In this document: piece by piece, positions 9,369 through 17,363 of the stretch
How positions within the stretch are numbered: position 1 is the stretch's first letter
Layout of the letters: every line of letters begins with the position of its first letter
Source: JAGOBX01 sp036733285
GTDB lineage: Bacteria > JAGOBX01
Assembly (NCBI GenBank): GCA_036733285.1
Contig: DAINAU010000001.1
Span: forward strand, 31,464 to 95,463
DNA: 64,000 nucleotides
Direction: 5' to 3'
Position numbers and translations under genes: made by a program
Notes under the pieces: model-generated
Database searches by the model: none
What the model was told of the DNA's origin: nothing
Seen by the model: only the letters and a program-made list of their open reading frames with translations

Positions 9369-9457
9369 CCCGAATAATTCATTAGAGGCAGCGAGAAGTT
9401 TCTTAAAAATTAAAATGTTATATTGCGATTGAAATTCGCAATTTATATGAAAACTTC
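9369..9457 (+). repeat. Modular intergenic element, copy C (one hairpin module)
   Basis: Starts CCGAATAATTCATTA, then GAGAAGTTTCTTAAAA, then a hairpin module (TTGCGA/TCGCAA at 9423-9441, tail TTTAT) and ends AAAACTTC. The same order occurs near 57.6 kb with an extra hairpin and near 30.6 kb with neither hairpin. It overlaps the TTG-initiated extension of the following restriction gene, which supports the later ATG as that gene's start. Confidence 0.65.
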
Positions 9458-9494
9458 AATTGCATTTTTTAGATTAATACAACAGGAAAAAAAT

Positions 9495-11717
9495 ATGAAT
9501 ACTAACAAACTAAAACCTTATATTAAATTCGACGATGATAAAAAAAATATTTTTTATATCGCGCAAAATAAAAAATACCGGTATGCCGACCCTGAAGAAC
9601 AAATACGAAGCAAGGCGTATCTTGAATTAATCAATTACGGTTACGAGCCGAAACGCATTGATTTTGAAGTCGGTATTCCGCATAGAACTCCGAATATACT
9701 TGCGGATATTGTCGTTTATAACGATGATGATTTGAAAGACCCGCATATTGTCGTTGAATGTAAAAAACCGGAAGTATCCGAAGGCGAATTCAAGCAGGCG
9801 GTTGAACAGGGATTCGGAAACGCAAATTCGCTCAAAGCAAATTATCTTTGGATTACTTCGGGAATCAAAAACGAATATTTTAACGTAAAAGATTTTCCGT
9901 CAATGGAACGCGATGCAAACCGTTTATCGGATATCCCGCGTTTTGGTCAAAAAAAAATCGATAAAGCGCAGTTTTACAAAGGCGGAATAAACGATAAAAG
10001 CGAACAGCGTAAAGATTTAACGACTTTAAACGAAAACGAATTAACCCGAATTTTTAAGCAGGCGCACGATGCGCTTTGGGCTGGCGGCAAACGCAATCCT
10101 TCGGAAGCGTTCGACGAATTCGATAAACTTATTTTTTGTAAAATTTGGGATGAAAAAAAATTGCGTAAAAACGGAGAACCCTACGATTTTCAGGTTTTTA
10201 GCGGCGAGAAAAACGAACTGCTTTTGAAACGCATTCAAACAATTTACGACAAAGGCAAGGAAAGGGACCCTGAAGTTTTTAAAGATAATATCCGGCTGAA
10301 TCCATACGAACTTGAAACAGTAGTAAGTTATCTTGCCGGAATAAATTTAAGCGATACCGACCTTGACAGCAAAGGCAGGGCGTTTGAAACATTTATGGGA
10401 AGTTTTTTCCGCGGCGATTTTGGCGCTTTTTTTACGCCGCGTCCTATTGTAAAGTTTATTATTGAAAGTTTGCCGGTAACTAACGAAGATATTGTTTTGG
10501 ATCCGTCCTGCGGCAGCGGCGGCTTTTTGCTATACGCGCTTGATAAAGTCCGGCGCGCCGCTGATAAAATGTCTGATGACGGCTATTTTAAAAAAGACAG
10601 CTCTAAACACTATAATTTTTGGCATAATTTTGCCGAATCAAATTTATTTGGAATTGAAATTTCCGAAAGCATTGCCCGCACCGCTAAAATGAATATGATA
10701 ATTCACGACGACGGACATACAAATGTCGTATCGCACGATGGACTTGACAGTATTTACTGGATGCGCGAAAAAACAAAAAATAAGGGTTTTGCGAAAAATA
10801 AATTTGATTATATTATCACAAATCCGCCTTTTGGTTCGTCGATTCAGTCGTCGGCTAAAGCGTATGTTAAAGAATACGATTTGGGCAAAAAAAATTATGA
10901 ATGGATAGAGTTAAAATTAAAAAATAAAAATCCGAATAAAGACGAAGTTCGGGAGAGGCAAAGCTCTGAAGTTTTGTTTATCGAGCAGTGCTATAATTTT
11001 CTTAAACCGGGCGGAATACTCGCAATGGTAATACCCGACGGCATTTTGACAAATTCAAGTTTACAGTATGTCCGCGGCTGGATTGAAGAGCATTACAGGA
11101 TTATTGCGGTTGTGTCAATGCCCCAGTCAGCTTTTCAGGCGACTGGCGCGGGCGTTAAAAGCTCGGTTATTTTTCTTGAAAAATATGAAGAATCCGAGAC
11201 CGCGGCTATCCAAAAAATAAAAATTGAATTGCAGGATAAACTATTTGAAAACAAAAAATACGGTCCCTCGATTGAAAAAATTGAACGCGAAAAAAAAGAT
11301 ACGCTGAAAAATAATTTTGCGAAAATTAAAGAAATTAACGAATCGCTTGATAATCATTTAAAAGCCCTTGAAAATCAAGGAAATATTGATAAATCTAAAA
11401 AATGCGGACTCGAAAAAAATGCAAAAGATAAAATCAAACAAATTGAAAAATCTGAAGAATACGCCGATTGGCGATGCCGCATTACAGACGAATTCAACGA
11501 GCGGATAAACGCTATTAAAGAAAATCTTCAGGAAGAATTTATCGAATCCGTGAAAAAGAAAATTACGGATTATCCTGTGTTTATGGCGATTGCGGAAGAC
11601 ATCGGCTATGACGCGGCAGGCAGACCGACAAATAAAAACGAACTCGAAGATATTGCTAAAGAACTTTTAGCTTTTATCGAATCTGTAAAAAAAGGAACTG
11701 ATTCTTTTTTCGCATAA
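9495..11717 (+). CDS. BcgI-like restriction-modification subunit (nuclease + N6-adenine methyltransferase)
   Basis: 740 residues. The N-terminal ~130 residues form an HsdR_N-type nuclease domain with PD-(D/E)XK residues D71, E88 and K90 (E-C-K). An HsdM-like helical region follows, then a gamma-class adenine methyltransferase core with motif I DPSCGSGGF (D336) and motif IV NPPF (N443), and a C-terminal coiled region. No helicase is present, unlike Type I HsdR. With the specificity gene next door this fits the Type IIB (BcgI A + B) plan. I chose the ATG at 9495 because AGGA sits 7 nt upstream; an open frame runs back to a TTG at 9423 but lies in repeat DNA. Confidence 0.88.
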   Translation: MNTNKLKPYIKFDDDKKNIFYIAQNKKYRYADPEEQIRSKAYLELINYGYEPKRIDFEVGIPHRTPNILADIVVYNDDDLKDPHIVVECKKPEVSEGEFKQAVEQGFGNANSLKANYLWITSGIKNEYFNVKDFPSMERDANRLSDIPRFGQKKIDKAQFYKGGINDKSEQRKDLTTLNENELTRIFKQAHDALWAGGKRNPSEAFDEFDKLIFCKIWDEKKLRKNGEPYDFQVFSGEKNELLLKRIQTIYDKGKERDPEVFKDNIRLNPYELETVVSYLAGINLSDTDLDSKGRAFETFMGSFFRGDFGAFFTPRPIVKFIIESLPVTNEDIVLDPSCGSGGFLLYALDKVRRAADKMSDDGYFKKDSSKHYNFWHNFAESNLFGIEISESIARTAKMNMIIHDDGHTNVVSHDGLDSIYWMREKTKNKGFAKNKFDYIITNPPFGSSIQSSAKAYVKEYDLGKKNYEWIELKLKNKNPNKDEVRERQSSEVLFIEQCYNFLKPGGILAMVIPDGILTNSSLQYVRGWIEEHYRIIAVVSMPQSAFQATGAGVKSSVIFLEKYEESETAAIQKIKIELQDKLFENKKYGPSIEKIEREKKDTLKNNFAKIKEINESLDNHLKALENQGNIDKSKKCGLEKNAKDKIKQIEKSEEYADWRCRITDEFNERINAIKENLQEEFIESVKKKITDYPVFMAIAEDIGYDAAGRPTNKNELEDIAKELLAFIESVKKGTDSFFA

Positions 11718-11764
11718 GCTCCGGGGCAGATAAAAATAAGATTTTTACCGCGAACCGGAGCGAA

Positions 11765-13144
11765 ATGAAAGATAGGTTTGATCCGCTGTTTTATTCCGGC
11801 TGGCTTCTTGGTTTTTTTAAAAAATTAAAATTTAAGACTGTCAAGTTAAAAGACTTGACATTGTATCTTAAAAATGGATTTGCGGCTGGACATAATGATC
11901 AGTCTTTTAACGAAAACGATATTATTCAGATAAGACCAACTAACATTAATTCCGACAATATGCTTGTATTTGATAAAAATATTTATATCAGCCGTAAAAC
12001 TTTAAATTTAAAAAAATCTGATGTTTTGATTAAAAATGAAATTTTATTTAATAATACAAACAGTCAAGAATTAGTTGGAAAAACTTCTTTTTTTGATTTT
12101 GATAGTATTAATTTTTGTTCAAATCATATTACGAGGATAATGTGCGGCAATAAAATATTGCCCAAATATCTTTGGATAATTTTAAATTTTTATCAAAAAA
12201 ATAAAATATTTTTCAATCTATGCACTAACTGGAATAATCAATCCGGCGTTAATATTAATGTCCTTGCGAATCTTCTTATACCTTTACCGGAAAAAAACAC
12301 GCAAGAAAAAATCATATCCATATTTGAGAAATCTATTATCAATAAACAATCCAAAGAATCAAAAGCCCAAAAAATGCTCGATGGAATTGACGATTATCTT
12401 CTTTCTGAATTGGGAATAAAACTTCCTAAAGAAAAACCAAATATTTTAAAAAACCGTATTTTTAAAACAAGCGTTAAAAATATTTCTGGCGGCAGGTTCG
12501 ATCCTATTTATAACGATATATATTACTTAAAATTTGAAGAAAGTATCAAACAATCAAAATATAAATTGAAAAAAATTTTTGAATTATGTTATGGGAAATC
12601 AGGAGTTGTTTATTCGGTCAACGATGAAGCGAAAGATGGAAAAGGAATATTACGCGCAAATAACATTGATTTATCAACTAATGAACTAAATTTGTCAGAT
12701 ATAAAATTTATTTCAAACAATATATTTATTAGCTCTGATTTATTATTAAAAAAAAATGATATTTTGATGTGTTCGGCAAGCGGTAGTAAAGAACATGTTG
12801 GAAAGGTAGCTTATATTTGCGAGGATTTGAATCTATATTTTGGCGGATTTATGATGGTTTTACGCGGAAAAACAAGTATGTTGTTATCTAAATATTTGTT
12901 TGAATTTTTACGGAGCCTTTTTTTTAGAAAATATTTATTTCGTCAATTAGGCGGAACAAATATTAATAATTTAAATTTTCATATGATTTCCAACTTATTC
13001 ATTCCCCTGCCTCCAATAGATGTTCAAAATAAAATAGCTGAAGCGATAAAAAAAATACGCGAAGAAGCGAAACGCCTGCGATTTGAGGCGTCGTCGGAAT
13101 TAGAAAATGCAAAAAAAGAAATAGAGCGAATGCTTTTAAAATAG
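11765..13144 (+). CDS. HsdS/BcgIB-like DNA specificity subunit
   Basis: 459 residues with two target-recognition halves. Each half ends in a conserved segment with the HsdS hallmarks PLPEKNTQEKI (~172) and PLPPIDVQNKIAEAI (~420), followed by coiled helices. The two TRDs together would define a bipartite recognition sequence, which cannot be predicted here. It is 47 bp downstream of the nuclease-methyltransferase gene, with GGAGCG before the ATG. A conserved CRINR-type Type I motor gene is absent, supporting a BcgI-like rather than a Type I system. Confidence 0.87.
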   Translation: MKDRFDPLFYSGWLLGFFKKLKFKTVKLKDLTLYLKNGFAAGHNDQSFNENDIIQIRPTNINSDNMLVFDKNIYISRKTLNLKKSDVLIKNEILFNNTNSQELVGKTSFFDFDSINFCSNHITRIMCGNKILPKYLWIILNFYQKNKIFFNLCTNWNNQSGVNINVLANLLIPLPEKNTQEKIISIFEKSIINKQSKESKAQKMLDGIDDYLLSELGIKLPKEKPNILKNRIFKTSVKNISGGRFDPIYNDIYYLKFEESIKQSKYKLKKIFELCYGKSGVVYSVNDEAKDGKGILRANNIDLSTNELNLSDIKFISNNIFISSDLLLKKNDILMCSASGSKEHVGKVAYICEDLNLYFGGFMMVLRGKTSMLLSKYLFEFLRSLFFRKYLFRQLGGTNINNLNFHMISNLFIPLPPIDVQNKIAEAIKKIREEAKRLRFEASSELENAKKEIERMLLK

Positions 13145-13186
13145 ACCGCAGATTATGCGGATTTCACAATACGCAGATTTATAAAA
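13145..13186. repeat. CGCAGATT-type intergenic repeat
   Basis: Contains CCGCAGATTATGCGGATTT followed by ACGCAGATTT. Related AAATCTGCGCAAATCTG sequence lies at about 20723, just past the last gene of the second restriction-modification system, in the matching orientation relative to transcription. Confidence 0.45.
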
Positions 13187-14641
13187 ATGAAAAAAAAATC
13201 AAAAGCTATTATGTTTGTAGGAACGGGGTCGGATACCGGGAAAAGCATTATAACCGCCGCATTCTGCAGAATTTTAAAAAGACGCGGATTGAAAGTGGCG
13301 CCGTTCAAAGCGCAAAATATGGCGTTAAATTCGTATGTCTGCGATGGCGGCTATGAGATTGGCAGAGCTCAGGCTTATCAGGCGTTCGCAGCCGGAATTA
13401 AACCCGACTCGCGGATGAATCCGGTCTTATTAAAACCTTCAAGCGACTCTATGTCGCAGGTCATAATTAATGGCAAACCCCTTGATAACTTTACCGCTTC
13501 AAATTATTATAAACGCAGAAAAATTTTTAGAAACGCAAGCCGCGCAGCTTTTGATTCTTTGAGCGACGAATATGATTTTATTGTTATCGAGGGAGCCGGC
13601 AGTCCCGCCGAAATTAATTTGATGAAATACGATATTGTGAATATGTCAATGGCGGAATATGCCCAAGCTGACACTTATTTAATCGGCGATATTGATAAAG
13701 GCGGAGTATTTGCATCTTTGAAAGGAACAATTGATTTGCTTCCTGAAAAACACAAAAAATTGTTGAAAGGAATTATAATAAACAAATTCCGCGGAGATAT
13801 GAATTTACTTATTCCGGCGTTTAAAATGTTCAGAAAATATTCTAAAATCCCTATAACCGGAGTTCTGCCTTATATTCATAACTTGACGGTTGACGAAGAG
13901 GATTCTCTGATGCGGGCAAACATCTCCGTAAATTCAGAAATTAATTCCGAAAACAAAATATGCGTCGGAATACTCGCATTGCCTCATACGTCGAATTTCA
14001 CGGATTTCGACCCGTTTATTTATGAATCTGACGTTTTATTGAAATATATTTATAATCCTGAACATATTCAAGATTTTGATTGCGTTATCATACCCGGCAG
14101 CAAATCGGTGGCTGCGGATTATCTTTTTTTGAAAGAAAGAAATTCTATTAAAACGCTCAGAAAATTTGCGGAAAATAAAAAAAAATTTCTATTTGGCGTT
14201 TGCGGCGGTCTGCAAATGCTCGGTTCTAACATTACGGATTCCGACAATATCGAAGGTTCAATCAAAAAAACAAGGTTGTTAAATTTTTTTAATTTTAACA
14301 CCGAACTGAAAAAAAATAAAATTTTAAGACAGGTTGATGATGCGATTAATTTCTGTAACCGTAAATTTAAAATTACCGGTTATGAGATTCACAACGGGGT
14401 TAGCGATATAACGCAGGCGGATAAAAATTTTATGATGCGCGATAATATTGCGGCTTCGTATATTCACGGTTTATTTGACAACGATTCATTCAGACGCGCT
14501 TTTTTAAATCATCTTCGTTCAATTAAAGGATTAAAACCGGTCTGCAAAATAACAAATATAACTAAAATCAAAGAAAAAAACATTGATTGCCTTGCCCATA
14601 TTGTTGAAACTAATCTTTCCTCGTTATCCCGAAAACTCTAA
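13187..14641 (+). CDS. cobQ: Cobyric acid synthase
   Basis: 484 residues, the usual length. It amidates four peripheral carboxylates of adenosylcobyrinic acid during cobalamin synthesis, using glutamine and ATP. The N-terminal dethiobiotin-synthetase-like domain has the P-loop GTGSDTGKS (12-20) and the family motif FKAQNMALNS. The C-terminal class I amidotransferase domain has nucleophile C339 in GVCGGLQMLG and His427 in SYIHGLF. No other cobalamin gene or cobalamin riboswitch was seen in the window, so it is an isolated member of the pathway here. Confidence 0.95.
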   Translation: MKKKSKAIMFVGTGSDTGKSIITAAFCRILKRRGLKVAPFKAQNMALNSYVCDGGYEIGRAQAYQAFAAGIKPDSRMNPVLLKPSSDSMSQVIINGKPLDNFTASNYYKRRKIFRNASRAAFDSLSDEYDFIVIEGAGSPAEINLMKYDIVNMSMAEYAQADTYLIGDIDKGGVFASLKGTIDLLPEKHKKLLKGIIINKFRGDMNLLIPAFKMFRKYSKIPITGVLPYIHNLTVDEEDSLMRANISVNSEINSENKICVGILALPHTSNFTDFDPFIYESDVLLKYIYNPEHIQDFDCVIIPGSKSVAADYLFLKERNSIKTLRKFAENKKKFLFGVCGGLQMLGSNITDSDNIEGSIKKTRLLNFFNFNTELKKNKILRQVDDAINFCNRKFKITGYEIHNGVSDITQADKNFMMRDNIAASYIHGLFDNDSFRRAFLNHLRSIKGLKPVCKITNITKIKEKNIDCLAHIVETNLSSLSRKL

Positions 14642-14699
14642 CTTTTTTGAAAATCTAAGCCGAATTTGACAAGATACCAAAAAAAACGCAAAGCTTTTT

Positions 14700-15995
14700 T
14701 TATTTTTTTCCGAGAAGTCTGAACATATTTTTTTTATAAGCTTCCACCCCGGGCTGGTCGAAGGGATTAACGTTCAGCAAATAACCGCTCAACGCGCACG
14801 CGCGCTCAAAGAAATATAATAATTGCCCGATATAATACTCGTTAAGCTGCGGCATACTTATTTTCAGATTCGGAACTTTTCCGGAAATATGAGCTTCGAT
14901 AGTTCCCTGCATTGCCTTTGAATTAACAAAATCAGTTTGTTTGCCCGCGATATAATTTAATTCGTCAAGGTCTTCATTTTCTTTTGGAATAGGACAATTT
15001 ACGTTCGCGTTTTCAATTTCCAGAACGGTTTCAAAAATATTTCTGACTCCGTCCTGAATCCATTGGCCCATTGAATGAAGGTCGGTTGTAAAATCGCATG
15101 ACGCCGGAAATAGAGCTTTTCCGTTTTTCCCTTCGCTCTCTCCGTATAATTGTTTCCACCATTCTGAAATGTAATGAAGTTCCGGATTGTAATTGACAAG
15201 CAATTCTATATTTTTATTGTATTTTGAATACATAAGAAATCTTACAGCGGCGTATTGCATGGCTATGTTATTTTCTATTTTAAGATTTGTATCAAGGATT
15301 TTTTTCATATCGCGGCTGCCCTGAATCAATTTTCTTATATCTATGCCTGCCGCCGCTATCGGCAGTAAGCCCACCGGAGTTAAAACTGAAAATCTTCCGC
15401 CTACGTCTTCGGGTATTACGAAAGACTGCCAACCTGCGGAATCCGCCATTTTTCTTAAAGCTCCTTTTGATTTGTCCGTTGTGGCAATGATATGATTTTT
15501 AGAATTTTTTTTATATTTTTTCTCAAGAAGATTTTTTATAAATCTGAACGCTATCGCCGGCTCGGTTGTAGTTCCGGATTTTGATATTACGTTCGCATAA
15601 ATCTGTTTTTTTGATTCCAGTATTGTTAATAATTCAGTTAAATATCTGCCCGAAATATTATTGCCCGCAAAAAATATCTGCGGCTTTAATTTCAATATGT
15701 TAAATGTTCCCGCTATCGCTTCAATTACCGCTTTCGCGCCAAGATAAGAACCTCCAATGCCTATCGATACAAACGCGTCGCCGTTTTTACGTATTTTCGC
15801 CGCCAATGATTCTATTGAATCCAAATCTTTTTTTGTAACAGTATCGGGCAAATCCGTCCATCCGAGAAATTCCGAACCCGCGCCGGTTTTGGTCTTGACG
15901 GATTTTTCGATTTTAACGAGTTGTCCTGAAATTTTTTTTAAATCTCCGCTCTTTGCCAACAATGAATTTGAATAATCGAATTTTATTGATTTCAT
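14700..15995 (-). CDS. pgi: Glucose-6-phosphate isomerase
   Basis: 431 residues, the shorter bacterial form. It interconverts glucose-6-phosphate and fructose-6-phosphate. Family signatures visible include SIGIGGSYLGAKAVIEA, SKSGTTTEPAIAFR, VGGRFSVLTPVGLLP and GESEGKNGKALFPAS. The ATG at 15995 has GGAGG 8 nt upstream; an upstream in-frame extension to 16028 lacks a ribosome site. It ends the recA-fapA-coaE-SPOR gene run on the minus strand. Confidence 0.96.
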   Translation of the reverse strand: MKSIKFDYSNSLLAKSGDLKKISGQLVKIEKSVKTKTGAGSEFLGWTDLPDTVTKKDLDSIESLAAKIRKNGDAFVSIGIGGSYLGAKAVIEAIAGTFNILKLKPQIFFAGNNISGRYLTELLTILESKKQIYANVISKSGTTTEPAIAFRFIKNLLEKKYKKNSKNHIIATTDKSKGALRKMADSAGWQSFVIPEDVGGRFSVLTPVGLLPIAAAGIDIRKLIQGSRDMKKILDTNLKIENNIAMQYAAVRFLMYSKYNKNIELLVNYNPELHYISEWWKQLYGESEGKNGKALFPASCDFTTDLHSMGQWIQDGVRNIFETVLEIENANVNCPIPKENEDLDELNYIAGKQTDFVNSKAMQGTIEAHISGKVPNLKISMPQLNEYYIGQLLYFFERACALSGYLLNVNPFDQPGVEAYKKNMFRLLGKK

Positions 15996-16098
15996 TATTT
16001 TTACCTCCAAAGCGTTTTTTATATGCAATCCTGATTTCAGAAAAAAATAATTTTTTAGTAAAAACTATATTTCCTTTTCCGAAAAAATCCGGCTTAAG

Positions 16099-16737
16099 TT
16101 ATTCTTCCTGAATATAAAAATGCGGAATAATGCCTTTTGATTCGAGACGTCTCGCTTCATAAACCGCATCGCGTCTTAATTTGAATTTACCTATTCTTAC
16201 TTTATACATATTGCCTGATTTTACAGCGTAAGCGTCGCAACCGCGGGTTTTTAAAATATCCCGGAAAGATTCCGCTTCTTTTGAAGTTTTATACGAATAA
16301 ACTTCAATTAAATAAGTTTTATTTTTTTTTGATGGTTTTGTTTTGAGATTATTTTTTTTCCCCGCCGGTTGTTTATTGTTTGGGTTTGCGGCGGCGTCAA
16401 CATTTTTTGGAGGTTCTTCGGTTTTAGCGCCGCTTTTATTCTCGGCGTTTTCCGCGGCGGTTTGAGAATCGTTTCCCTTATTTGCGGCGGTCTGCTGTTT
16501 TCCTGAATCGGCAATTTGAAACGTTCCGTTTAATATCGATGTGTCCGGCTGCGTAATTTTATAAAGAACATTACTCTGATTTTCAACTCGCGAGTTTTTG
16601 AAAGATACGGTTTTTCCGGTAAAATATCCGGCGCCGAAAACAACCGCTAATATCGCCAAACATATAAAAATTATTATCTTTACGGCTTTTTGTTCAATAT
16701 TTAAAATATATTTTTTTCCGCCGGAATCGTTTTTCAT
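16099..16737 (-). CDS. SPOR-domain inner-membrane protein
   Basis: 212 residues: a short cytoplasmic N-terminus, one TM helix (~18-40), a low-complexity Asn/Lys/Ala-rich linker (~70-138), and a C-terminal SPOR domain (~140-212) beginning TYLIEVYSYKTSKEAESF. SPOR domains bind denuded glycan strands, often at division sites. The ATG overlaps the coaE stop by 4 bp. Confidence 0.87.
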   Translation of the reverse strand: MKNDSGGKKYILNIEQKAVKIIIFICLAILAVVFGAGYFTGKTVSFKNSRVENQSNVLYKITQPDTSILNGTFQIADSGKQQTAANKGNDSQTAAENAENKSGAKTEEPPKNVDAAANPNNKQPAGKKNNLKTKPSKKNKTYLIEVYSYKTSKEAESFRDILKTRGCDAYAVKSGNMYKVRIGKFKLRRDAVYEARRLESKGIIPHFYIQEE

Positions 16738-17363
16738 TTATACAAATCCCCCGATTTTATATTTTCTTTATCATCATATATTTTTTTTATGATATTGTCA
16801 ATTTGTTTATGCAAATAAAGAAAATTTTTTTTATTATAAACCGTAAAATCCGAACGCTCGATTTTGTATTTCATCGGCAATTGCGAATTGATTCGTTTCA
16901 ACGCCTCGCTTTTTGAAAGATTGTTTCGTTTCATAAGTCTTTTTAACTGCAAGTATTTTGGACAGACGACTGTTATTATCATATCGGTTTCAGATTCAAG
17001 TCCGGTTTCAAATAATAATGGAATATCAATAAATATAATCGGATTATTCTTCAACGCTTTAATCTTTAAATTGATTTCTTTAATGATATGCGGATGCGTT
17101 ATAGAATTTAATTTTTGCAATTTGCTTTTGTCGCTAAAAACAATAGCTCCCAATTGTTTTCTGTCAACGGTTCCGTTTTTTGAGGTTAGTTTAAATGCGG
17201 TCATTATTTTACGGTTTAACGCTTGGCGCGTATTCAATAAATGATGATATATCGCGTCGGAACAAATTACGGGAAAATTTTTCTTTCGCAAATATTCAAG
17301 CGTCTCGGATTTGCCTGAAGCTATGCCTCCGGTAATTCCTATTCTCAATGGTTTGACTTTCAT
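16734..17363 (-). CDS. coaE: Dephospho-CoA kinase
   Basis: 209 residues. It catalyses the last step of coenzyme A synthesis. The P-loop GITGGIASGKS is at residues 8-18; the family segments CSDAIYHHLL, ITHPHIIKEI and FIDIPLLFETG are present. It overlaps both neighbours by 4 bp. Confidence 0.95.
   Translation of the reverse strand: MKVKPLRIGITGGIASGKSETLEYLRKKNFPVICSDAIYHHLLNTRQALNRKIMTAFKLTSKNGTVDRKQLGAIVFSDKSKLQKLNSITHPHIIKEINLKIKALKNNPIIFIDIPLLFETGLESETDMIITVVCPKYLQLKRLMKRNNLSKSEALKRINSQLPMKYKIERSDFTVYNKKNFLYLHKQIDNIIKKIYDDKENIKSGDLYK

Larger units (their letters stand above)
8618..9494. other. Hairpin-rich intergenic region, no supported gene
   Basis: An 877-bp divergent gap between the signalling operon and the BcgI-like system. 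A short open frame on the minus strand at 8754-8936 shows no family likeness and is not called. The gap contains two copies of a hairpin with left arm GAAATTGTTTCAA (8708-8747 and 9203-9241), six palindromes between 8935 and 9167, and one copy of a modular element at 9369-9457, all described separately. Promoters for both flanking operons must lie here, but none stands out. Confidence 0.7.

Noticed and set aside
9423..9494. TTG-initiated extension of the restriction subunit
   Set aside because: It reads through repeat element C and lacks a ribosome site; the ATG at 9495 has AGGA 7 nt upstream.
13145..13186. Cobalamin riboswitch before cobQ
   Set aside because: The gap is 42 bp with a CGCAGATT repeat and no B12-box.
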